DNA from: Pseudomonas sp. TH31
Lineage (GTDB): Bacteria > Pseudomonadota > Gammaproteobacteria > Pseudomonadales > Pseudomonadaceae
Assembly (NCBI RefSeq): GCF_016650815.1
Contig: NZ_JAEKEZ010000038.1
Coordinates: 613,513-677,512 of the forward strand
Reading direction: 5' to 3'
Length of the DNA: 64,000 nt
In this document: in pieces, positions 29,291 through 41,200 of the stretch
Position numbering within the stretch: position 1 is the stretch's first letter
Layout of the letters: each line of letters begins with the position of its first letter
Notes under the pieces: model-generated
What the model was told of the DNA's origin: nothing
The model's database searches: none
Seen by the model: only the letters and a program-made list of their open reading frames with translations
Program-made: the position numbers and the translations under genes

Positions 29291-32200
29291 TCGCGCGAGC
29301 AAGGCCGGCGAGATCGAGGTGCCGGCCAATGGCATCCCGGCGGGATGTACGCAGATCACGCCGCCCATGTTGCCGCTGTTAAGCCTGGCTCAATCGACGA
29401 TTGACCGTATCGTGGCCACGGTGCCCGGCGGCGCGGCTAACGTGCAGGACATCTACCCGTTGGCGCCGTTGCAGGAAGGCATTCTTTACCACCATGTTTC
29501 GGCGGAGCAGGGCGATCCTTACGTCCTGCAGGCCTTGTTCGGCATCAGCGACCGCGCCCGGCTCGACGAGTTCGCACAGGCGTTGCAGAGCGTGGTCAAG
29601 CGCCACGACATCCTGCGCACGAGTGTGGTCTGGGAAGGCCTGGACGAACCGGTTCAAGTGGTCTGGCGTGAAGCTCGACTGGCGCTGACCGAGATCAGCA
29701 TCGACCCTGCACTGGGCGAAGCCACGCAACAATTGCATGAGCGCTTCGACCCGCGGAAATACCGCCTGGCGATCAGCCAGGCGCCGCTGTTGCGCCTGGC
29801 ATTCGCCGAGGACCGCGCCAATCAGCGCTGGGTCGCGATGCTGCTGTTTCATCACATCGCCATCGACCACGCGGCGCTGGAAGTGGTGCAGCAAGAGATG
29901 CAGGCGCACTTGTTCGGTCAGGCTGGTCAACTGGGTGAAACGCTGCCGTATCGCAACTATGTGGCGCAGGCACGCCTGGGCGTGAGTCGCGAACAACATG
30001 AAGTGTTTTTCCGCGACATGCTGGGCGAAGTGGATGAGCCGACGCTGCCGTTCGGTTTGCAGGATGTGCGCGGTGAAGGCCAGGACATCGAAGAAGCGCT
30101 GCAAGCGGTGGACATCCATCTGAGCCGACGCCTGCGGGCGCAGGCGCGTCAGCTGGGCGTGAGCGCCGCGAGCCTGCATCACTTGGCGTGGGCTCAGGTG
30201 CTGGGGCGGATTTCCGGGCGCGAGGATGTGGTGTTCGGCACGGTGATGCTCGGCCGGATGCAGGGCGGCGAAGGCGTCCACCGTGCTTTGGGCATGTTCA
30301 TCAACACCTTGCCGTTGCGGGTTGATATGCGCGCTCAGGACGTGCGGGCCGGTGTGAAAACCACCCATGCACGGCTGACAGCATTGCTCGGCCACGAACA
30401 CGCTTCGTTGGCGTTGGCCCAACGCTGCAGCGGTGTGACGGCACCGACGCCGCTGTTCAGCGCCTTGCTGAATTACCGCCACAGTGCGGCGCAAGCGGTG
30501 TCCGGCGAAGCCGTGCAGTTGTGGGAAGGCATTGAGGTACTGAGCGGTGAAGAGCGGACCAACTATCCGCTGATCCTGTCGCTGGACGATCTGGGCGATG
30601 GGTTCAGCCTGAGTGTGCAGGCGGCTCCGGGCATTGGCGCGCAGCGTATTTGCGATTACATGCTCAGGGCGCTGGAAGCCTTGGTCGAGGCGTTGGAGCA
30701 GTCGCCGGAGGCGTCGTTGCGTGGGTTGTCGATTTTGCCAGCGGCGGAACGCGAGCAGGTGCTGGTGACGTTCAATGCCACGGAGGCGGATTACCCGCTG
30801 GAACAGACGATTCACGGGTTGTTTGAGGCGCAGGTGGAGCGCACGCCGGATGCCGTGGCGGTGTTGCATGGCGAGCAGCGCTTGAGTTATCGCGAGTTGA
30901 ATGAGAAGGCCAACCGGTTGGCGCATTACCTGCGCGGGCAGGGTGTGCGACCGGATTCGCGGGTGGCAATTTGTGTTGAGCGTGGGCTCGATATAGTGGT
31001 TGGGCTGCTGGCAATTCTTAAGGCCGGTGGCGGTTATGTGCCGCTGGATCCGGCGTATCCGCTGGATCGGATTGCCTACATGCTGGAGGACAGCGCGCCG
31101 GCCGTGGTGTTGGCGCACGCGGCGACACTTGGGTTGCTGAGCAACGCGTCGATGCCGTTGATCGACCTTGATAGCGGGCTTTGGCAGGACAAATCCGTCG
31201 CCAATCCAGAGATTGCGGACCTGACGTCCTCGCACTTGGCCTACGTGATTTACACCTCGGGTTCGACCGGTTTACCCAAAGGCGTGATGATCGAACACCG
31301 CAACACCGTGAATTTCCTGACCTGGGCGCATCGTTCGTTTGACGACGAAACCTTGGCTAAAACCCTGTTCTCGACTTCGCTGAACTTCGATTTGGCAGTC
31401 TACGAGTGCTTCGCACCGCTAACCTCAGGCGGCAGCATCGATGTCGTGACTAATGTGCTGGAACTTCAGCAGGGCGAGCACGACGTTACGTTGATCAACA
31501 CCGTGCCGTCGGCGCTCAAGGCTTTGCTGGAGTCTGGCGGACTGAGCGACAACGTGCACACGGTCAACGTCGCGGGGAAGCGCTCAAACGCAGTCTCGTC
31601 GAAAACCTCTTCGAACAGACCAATGTCAAACGCCTGTGTAACCTCTACGGTCCGTCAGAAACCACCACCTACTCAAGTTGGGTGTCGATGGCCCGCGAAG
31701 ACGGTTTCGCCGCCCACATCGGCAAACCCGTCGCCAACACCCAGTTCTACTTGCTGGATGACCACGGCCAACCCGTGCCACTGGGCGTCGCAGGCGAAAT
31801 CTACATCGGCGGCGCCGGCGTGGCTCGCGGTTATCTGAACCGCGATGAGCTGACCGCCGAACGTTTCCTCAGCGATCCATTCAGCGTTAAAAAGAACGCC
31901 CGGATGTACAAAACCGGCGACCTCGGCCGCTACCTCCCGGACGGCAATATTGAATACCTGGGCCGCAACGACGACCAGGTGAAAATCCGCGGCTTCCGCA
32001 TCGAACTGGGCGAAATCGAAGCCAAACTTGCCCAGCATCAGGAGATCGACGAAACCGCCGTCCTCGCTCGCGAAGACCTCCCCGGCGACAAACGCCTGGT
32101 CGCCTACTACACCGCGCAACAATCCCTCGACATCGACGCCCTGCGCCGTCACCTGCAAACCCAACTCCCGGACTACATGATCCCGGCCGCCTACGTGCAC

Positions 32201-35200
32201 CTCGACGCCTTGCCGCTCACCCCCAACGGCAAACTCGACCGTAAAGCGCTGCCAGCACCGGACCTCGAATCAGTCATCACCCGAGGCTACGAAGCCCCGC
32301 AAGGCGAAGTCGAAACGACACTGGCGCAGATCTGGCAAGACCTGCTCAAGGTCGAACGTGTCGGCCGTCATGACCACTTCTTTGAACTCGGCGGGCATTC
32401 GCTGCTGGCCGTCAGCCTGATCGGGCAGATGCGCCAGGCCGGGCTGAGTGCCGACGTGCGCGTCCTGTTCGGCCAGCCCACCCTGGCCGCACTGGCGGCA
32501 GCGGTGGGTGGCGGCCATGAAGTGAGCATCCCGGCCAACCTGATCCAGGCCGATGGTGGACACATCACTCCAGGCATGCTGCCGCTGGTCCATCTGGACC
32601 AACCGAGCATCGACCGTATCGTCGCGACGGTGCCGGGCGGTGCGCACAACGTGCAGGACATCTACCCGCTGGCGCCGCTGCAAGAAGGCATTCTGTATCA
32701 CCACATTGCCGCAGAACAGGGCGATCCCTATGTACTGCAAGCGGTGTTCGTGGCCTCGAACCGTGCACGGCTGGACGATTTTTCCCAGGCGTTGCAAAGC
32801 GTCATCGACCGCCACGACATCTTGCGTACCAGCGTGCTCTGGGAAGGCTTGAACGAACCGGTGCAGGTGGTCTGGCGTCAGGCCCGGCTGGGTCTGGAGG
32901 AACTGGCGCTGGACCCGCAAGCCGGGGACATCGCCACACAATTGCACGGCCGTTTCGACGCCCGGCACTATCGCCTGAACGTGAGCGAAGCGCCGCTGAT
33001 GCGGCTGGCGTTTGCCCATGACGCGCCCAACCAGCGTTGGGTGGCCATGCTGCTGTTCCATCACATGGCCCTCGATCACCTGGCGCTGGAACTGGTGCAA
33101 CAGGAAATGCAGGCGTACCTGCTCGGTCAGGCCGACGCGTTGGGCGATGCAATGCCCTATCGCAACTACGTGGCCCAGGCGCGACTGGGCGTCAGCCGCG
33201 AGGCCCATGAAGCGTTCTTCGGCGAGTTGCTCGCGGACATCGTCGAGCCGACGCTGCCGTTCGGTGTACAGGACGTTTGGCATGACGGCGACAGCATCGA
33301 GGAAGACAAACAAGCGGTGGCGCATGAACTGGGTCGACGCCTGCGCGCCCAGGCGCGTCAGTTGGGCGTCAGCGCCGCGAGCCTGGTCCATCTGGCCTGG
33401 GCGCAGGTCATCGGCAGTGTGTCGGGCCGCGAAGACGTGGTGTTCGGCACCGTGCTGATGGGCCGGATGCAGGGCGGCGAGGGCGCCGAGCGTGCGCTGG
33501 GGATGTTCATCAACACCCTGCCGTTGCGCGTGAATGTCGGTGCCCAGGACGTGCGCGGCGCAGTGAAAACCACCCACGGCCGACTGACCGCACTGCTGGG
33601 GCACGAACACGCTTCGCTGGCGTTGGCCCAACGCTGCAGCGGCGTGGCCGCGCCGTCCCCGCTGTTCGGCGCGTTGCTCAACTACCGTCATAGTTCAACG
33701 CCTTCGCAGTCCAAAGAGGCGCAGGACGCCTGGAACGGACTTGAGGTGTTGACCAGTGAAGAACGCACCAATTACCCGCTGACCTTGTCGGTGGACGACG
33801 ACGGCGATGGCTTTAGCCTGAGCGTGTTGGCAACGCCGGGCATTAGCGCGCAACGTGTTTGCGCATACATGCAGGTGGCGCTGGAAAATTTGGTGGAAGC
33901 GCTGGAACAGGCACCGCAGACGCTGCTCAATGGTTTGTCGGTTGTGCCGTCCGCTGAACGTCGGCAAGTGCTGGTGGACTTCAATGCGACGACCCGCAGT
34001 TATCCGCAGGACAAAACCGTTCATGGGCTGTTCGAGGCACAAGTCCGGGCCTGTCCGGAGGCTGCAGCGGCGGTACACGGCGCGCAAAACCTGACTTATC
34101 GGGAACTCAACGCCCGGGCCAATGGCCTGGTTCATCACTTGGTTGGCCTCGGTGTTCAACCGGGCGACCGTGTGGCGATTCTGCTGGAGCGTTCGCTTGA
34201 GCTGTTGATCAGTCAGTTGGCGATTCTCAAATGCGCGGCGGGTTATGTGCCGCTGGATGTCAGTGCGCCGGTTGAGCGCCAGCAGTTTATGCTGCAGGAC
34301 AGCGGGGCGCAGGTGGTGCTGACGCTGAGCACGACGACGGCACCCGACAATGCGCGGCGTGTAAATCTGGACAGCGTGGACCTGGACTCTGAGGTGGCTC
34401 ACGACCTGGATTTGCTGCAAACCGCCGAATCGGTCGCCTACCTGATGTACACCTCGGGTTCGACGGGCACGCCGAAAGGTGTATTGGTCCCGCATCGGGC
34501 GATCAGCCGGTTGGTGGTCAACAACGGTTTCGCCTCGTTCAACCCGCAGGATCGGGTGGCATTCGCCTCCAATCCGGCGTTCGACGCCAGCACCCTCGAC
34601 GTCTGGGCGCCGTTACTCAATGGCGGTTGCGTGGTCGTGGTTGAGCAGGATGTGTTGTTGTCGCAAGAGCGCTTTAAAACCCTGCTGCTTGAGCAATCGG
34701 TCAGTGTCTTGTGGATGACGGCGGGGCTGTTTCACCAGTACGCCGCTGGTTTGATGACCGTGTTTGGCCAGTTGCGGTACCTGATCGTCGGCGGTGATGT
34801 ACTTGATCCAGCAGTGATCCGCCGAGTGCTGAAAGAGGGCGCGCCGCAGCACTTGCTCAATGGCTACGGTCCGACGGAAGCCACGACTTTCACCACGACG
34901 TTTGAGATCAAGTCAGTCGGCGAGGGCAGCATTCCCATCGGTCGCCCCATCGGCAACAGCCGAGTGTACGTACTCGACTCGCACCAACGGCCAGTACCAC
35001 TGGGCGTGGCGGGCGAGTTGTACATTGGCGGCGACGGCGTGGCCAAAGGGTATTTGAACCAGCCCGAGCTAACCGCCGAGAAGTTTGTCGTCGACCCGTT
35101 CACTCACGACGCGTTGCTCTACCGCACCGGCGACCTCGGCCGCTGGCTACCCGACGGCAACATCGAATACCTGGGCCGCAACGACGACCAGGTGAAAATC

Positions 35201-38200
35201 CGTGGCTTCCGTATCGAACTCGGCGAGATCGAAGCGCGTTTGGGCCAGTGTGCTGGCGTACAAGACGCCGTGGTACTGGCGCGTCAGGACGAATCCGGCC
35301 CGAAACGCCTGGTCGGTTATGTGATCCCGGAACCGGACATCACCTTGTCAGCGCAAGACCTGCGCGCCGAACTGGCCGCTTCATTGGCCGAATACATGGT
35401 CCCAAGCGCCTTCGTGGTCCTCGATAGCTTCCCGCTGACCGCCAACGGTAAACTTGACCGTCGCGCACTGCCAACCCCGGACTCCGAGGCCTACGCCAGC
35501 CGCGAGTACGAAGCACCGCAGGGTGAGGTTGAGGAAACCCTGGCGCAGCTCTGGGCCGACGTGCTCAAAGTCGAACGCGTCGGTCGCCACGACCACTTCT
35601 TCGAACTGGGCGGTCACTCGCTGCTGGCCGTCACCCTGATCGAACGGATGCGCCAGGTCAGTTTGAGCGCCGACGTCCGTGTCCTGTTCAGCCAACCGAC
35701 CCTGGCCGCACTGGCCGCCGCCGTCGGCAGCGGCAAAGAGGTCACCGTCCCGGCCAACTTGATTCCAGACCATTGCGAACACATCACCCCAGCCATGCTG
35801 CCGCTGGCGACCCTGACCCAAGACTCCCTGGACCGCCTCGTCGCCACCGTCCCCGGCGGCGCCCGCAACGTGCAAGACATCTACCCACTGGCACCGTTGC
35901 AAGAAGGCATCCTTTACCACCATGTTTCGGCAGAGCAGGGCGACCCTTACGTCCTGCAAGCGCAGTTCGCCTTTACGAATCGCCAGCGCCTGGAGGATTT
36001 CACCCAAGCGCTGCAAATGGTGATCAACCGCCACGACATCTTGCGCACGGCCGTCTTGTGGGAAGGCCTCGACGAACCCCTGCAAGTGGTCTGGCGTGAA
36101 GCACGGCTGGGCCTGGACGAACTGGCACTGGACCCGCACGCCGGAGACATCGCCACACAATTGCACCGCCGTTTCGACGCCCGGCACTACCGCCTGGACG
36201 TTACCCAGGCACCGCTGATGCGCCTGGCTTTCGCCCATGATGTGCCGAATCAGCGTTGGGTCGCCATGTTGTTGTTTCACCACATGGCGCTGGACCATAC
36301 CGCCATGGACGTGGTGCAGCACGAGATGCAGGCGTACCTGTTGGGGCACGCGGACCGGTTGGGCGCCGCAGTGCCGTTTCGCCACTACGTGGCCCAGGCC
36401 CGTCTCGGGGTCAGCCCTGAGGAACATGAAGCGTTTTTCCGCCAGATGCTCGGCGACATTGATGAACCGACCCTGCCGTTCGGCCTGCAAGATGTGCAGG
36501 GCGACGGCAGTGACATCGAGGAAGCCAAGCTACTGCTCGACAACGGTCTGAGCCGTCGCCTGCGGCAGTTGGCCCGCCAGTCAGGCGTGAGCGCGGCCAG
36601 CCTGCACCATTTGGCCTGGGCTCAGGTGCTGAGCCGGGTGTCGGGCCGCGAAGACGTGGTGTTCGGCACTGTACTGATGGGCCGGATGCAGGGCGGCGAG
36701 GGCGCCGACCGGGCATTGGGGATGTTCATCAACACCTTACCGCTGCGGGTGAATATCGGCACCCAAGGTGTGCGGGCCGGGGTCAAGACTACTCATGCGC
36801 GGCTCAGCGCATTGCTGGGCCACGAACATGCGTCCCTGGCCTTGGCGCAGCGTTGCAGCGGCGTGACCGCACCGACGCCGCTGTTCAGCGCCTTGCTCAA
36901 CTACCGTCACTCCGGCGCGCAGCCCGACACCACCGCGACCGACTCGACCTGGCAAGGCATCGAGGTATTGGGCGGCGAGGAACGCACCAACTACCCGCTG
37001 ACGTTGTCGGTGGACGACCTCGGCGAAGACTTCACCCTGACCGTCCTGGTCAGGCCGGGCGTCGGAGCCCAGCGTGTCTGCGCCTACATGAATGCCGCGT
37101 TGGAAAGCCTGGCCCAGGCGCTGGAATTCAATCCCGCTGCGCCGTTGTACAGCCTGGAAGTGCTGCCGGCAGCAGAACAACAGCAACTGCGGGTCGAATT
37201 CAATGCCACCGAGACCGACTATCCGCAGCACCAAACCCTGCACACGCTGTTCGAGACGCAGGTTGCGCGCAGTCCTGACTCAACCGCCGCTGTGCAACAG
37301 GGACACAGCCAGACTTACCGCGAACTGAACCTCAGGGCCAACCAATTGGCCCACCACTTGATCGGCCTCGGTGTAGCACCGGGTGATCGCGTGGCCATCC
37401 TGCTGCCCCGCTCGATTGATCTGATCGTCAGCCAATTGGCCATTCTCAAATGCGCCGCCGCCTACGTTCCGCTGGACATCAACGCACCCGGCGAGCGTCA
37501 GGGTTTCATGGTGCAGGACAGCCAGGCCACGGCGGTATTGACCTGCCGCGCAGAAACGCTGGAGCAAGATGTCCGCCGCGTGGACCTCGACACAATGGCA
37601 TTCAGCCACCTGCCGAGCCATGCTCCAGAGCTGCCGCAGTCCAGCGAAACGCCGGCCTACGTCATGTACACCTCGGGCTCGACCGGCACACCGAAAGGCG
37701 TGTTGGTCCCGCACCGGGCGATCAGCCGTTTGGTGATCAACAACGGCTATGCCGAATTCAACGCCGAAGACCGCGTCGCCTTCGCCTCGAACCCGGCCTT
37801 CGACGCCAGCACCCTTGAGGTCTGGGCGCCGTTGCTCAATGGCGGTTGTCTGGTGGTGGTTGAACAGGACGTGCTGCTGTCGCAAGAACGCTTCAAAACC
37901 CTGCTGCTTGAGCAGTCGGTCAGCGTGTTGTGGATGACCGCAGGCTTGTTCCACCAATACGTCGCCGGCCTGATGACGCTGTTCGGCCAGTTGCGTTACC
38001 TGATCGTCGGCGGCGATGTGCTCGACCCGGCGGTAATCGGCCGGGTGCTCAAAGAAGGCGCCCCGCAGCACCTCCTCAACGGCTACGGCCCGACGGAAGC
38101 CACCACGTTCACCACCACCTATGAGATCAAGACGGTCGACGAGGGCAGCATTCCGATTGGTCGCCCCATCGGCAACACCCGTGTCTATGTGCTGGACGCC

Positions 38201-41200
38201 TATCAACGTCCGGTACCGCTGGGTGTGGCCGGTGAGTTGTACATCGGTGGCGCCGGCGTGGCCAACGGTTACCTTAACCGCCCGCAGTTGACTGCCGAGA
38301 AGTTTGTCGCTGACCCGTTCAGCGCTGATGCGTTGCTTTATCGAACCGGCGATCTCGGTCGCTGGCTGGCGGACGGCAACATCGAATACCTGGGCCGCAA
38401 CGACGACCAGGTGAAGATCCGTGGTTACCGCATCGAACTCGGCGAAATCGAGGCCCGGCTTACCCGGCATGTCGATGTGAAGGACGCGGTGGTGATGACG
38501 CGTGAAGAGGTTCCCGGCGAGAAACGCCTGGTGGCCTATTTCACCCCGCAACTGCCGGGCGCCGTGCCGGATCTCGAAGCGCTGCGGGCGCACCTGGCGG
38601 CGCAGTTGCCGGACTATATGGTGCCAGCGGCCTACGTGCGTCTTGAGGTATTGCCCCTGACGGCGAATGGCAAACTGGACCGCAAGGCATTGCCGGCCCC
38701 GGACCTGGAAGCGCTGGTCAAACGCGGCTACGAAGCGCCACGCGGTGAGGTTGAATCGACCCTGGCGCAGCTCTGGGCCGACGTGCTGAACGTCGAGCAA
38801 GTCGGTCGTCATGATCATTTCTTTGAACTGGGCGGACACTCGCTGCTGGCCGTAAAACTGATTGAACGGATGCGCCACGCCGGTCTGAGCGCCGATGTGC
38901 GCGTGCTATTCAGCCGGCCAACCCTGGCTGCGCTGGCCGCCGCCGTCGGCAGCGGCAAGGAAGTCAGTGTTCCGCCGAACCTTATTCCTCCGGACTGCGA
39001 ACACATCACCCCAGCCATGCTGCCGCTGGCCAGCCTGAGCCAACCGGTCCTGGACCGCATCGTCGCAAGCGTCCCCGGCGGCGCCCGCAACGTGCAGGAC
39101 ATCTACCCGCTGGCGCCGCTGCAAGAGGGGATTCTCTATCACCACCTCACGGCGGAAAAAGGTGATCCCTACGTGCTGCAAACGCAGTTCGCCTTCGACA
39201 GCCGCGAGCGCCTGGAAAGCTTCACTCAAGCGCTGCAACAGGTCATCAACCGCCATGACATCCTCAGGACCTCGCTGGTCTGGGAAGGCCTCGATGAGCC
39301 GATGCAGGTGGTGTGGCGCCAGGCCCGGCTGGTGAGCGAAGCGTTCGAACCGGACCCGCAGGCCGGTGACATCGCCGCGCAGTTGCATGAGCATTTCGAT
39401 GCCCGGCATTACCGGCTCGATGTGCGTCAGGCGCCGATGTTGCGCGTGGCCTTCGCCGAAGACGTGGTCCAGCAGCGTTGGGTGGCGATGCTGTTGTTCC
39501 ATCACATGGCGCTCGACCACACGGCGCTGGAAGTGGTGCAGCAGGAAATGCAGGCGTATTTGCTCGGCGAGGCCCGGCAGTTGGGCGTGGCGATGCCGTA
39601 TCGCAACTATGTGGCGCAGGCCCGCCTGGGTGTCAGCCGTGAGGAACACGAAGGGTTTTTTCGCGAGATGCTCGGCGATATCGACGAGCCGACACTGCCG
39701 TTTGGTCACCAGGATGTGCAGGGCGACGGCACCGGCATCGAGGAAGCGAAGCTGACGATGGACGCCGGGTTGAACCGGCGCCTGCGAGCGCAGGCACGCT
39801 TGCTGGGGGTGAGCGCGGCGAGCGTGGTGCACCTGGCCTGGGCGCAGGTTTTGGGCCGCGTCTGCGGTCGCGATGAAGTGGTGTTCGGTACGGTGCTGTT
39901 GGGCCGGATGCAGGCGGGCGAGGGCGCTGATCGTGCCTTGGGCATGTTCATCAACACCCTGCCATTGCGCGTCAGTCTGGGCGGGCTAGGTGCGCGTGCC
40001 GGGGTGATGGCGACTCATCAACGCCTGACCGGGCTGTTGGGCCACGAACACGCCTCGCTGGCCTTGGCCCAGCGTTGCAGTGGGGTGGCCGCGCCGACGC
40101 CGCTGTTCAGTGCCTTGCTCAATTACCGCCACAGCGCCACCGACGTCACCGCGCAAATGCGCACGGCGTGGCAAGGCATTGAAGTGCTCGGCGGCGAAGA
40201 GCGCACCAACTACCCATTGGCGCTGGCGGTGGACGATGAAGGCAGCGGTTTCGGTCTGGCCGTCCAGGCTGTGGCCGGGATCGATGCGCAACGCATCGGC
40301 GCCTACATGCAGACGGCGCTCGACAGTCTGGTCAGCGCCCTGGAGCAGGCGCCGCAGACGCCACTCTACGAACTCGATATTGTCTCGGCCGCCGAACGTC
40401 GGCTCATGCTCGACACCTGGAATGCCACCGAGGTGGCGTACCCGCAAACGCAGACAATCCAGCAGTTGTTCCAGGCCTGGGTCGAGGCGTCTCCCGACGC
40501 GGTCGCCCTGGTGTTCGGTGATCAACAGTTGAGCTATGCCGAGTTGAACCGCCAGGCCAACCAGGTCGCCCATGAGCTGCTGGCCCGTGGCATCCGGCCG
40601 GATGATCGGGTGGCGCTCTGCGTCGAACGTGGCTTCGACATGCTGGTCGGCTTGCTGGGGATTTTGAAGTCGGGCGCCGCGTATGTCCCACTGGACCCGG
40701 CTTACCCCATCGATCGCCTGAGCTACATGCTGGATGACAGTGCGCCAGTGGCGTTGCTGGTACACACCGGCACTCGCGAATTGCTGGCTGATGCCGCGAT
40801 CCCGGTTATTGATTTGTCCAGCGCGGTCTGGCGGGCCCGATCTTCAACCAATCCGCAGGTGCCGGGCTTGACCTCGGCGCACCTTGCCTACGTGATCTAT
40901 ACCTCGGGCTCGACCGGCAAACCGAAAGGCGTGATGGTCGAGCACCGCAGCGTGGTCAACCTGTTGGGCGCAATGCGCGACATGCTCGGCATGCTGTCCA
41001 GCGACCGGATGCTGGCGTTGACGACCCTAGGTTTTGATATCGCCGGCCTTGAGTTGTACCTGCCGCTGATCTGCGGCGCCCGTGTTGTGCTGGTCTCCCG
41101 GGATCAGGGGCGCGACGGCGCATTGCTCGCCGGGGTGATTGCCGCTAGCGGTGCCACTGTCGCCCAGGCCACCCCGGCAAGTTGGCGCATGCTGCTCGAA

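Noticed and set aside
14060..31577. sypA and sypB as decayed pseudogenes
   Set aside because: Catalytic motifs are intact on both sides of every shift, most shifts sit in homopolymers, and one duplicated copy shows the intact base.
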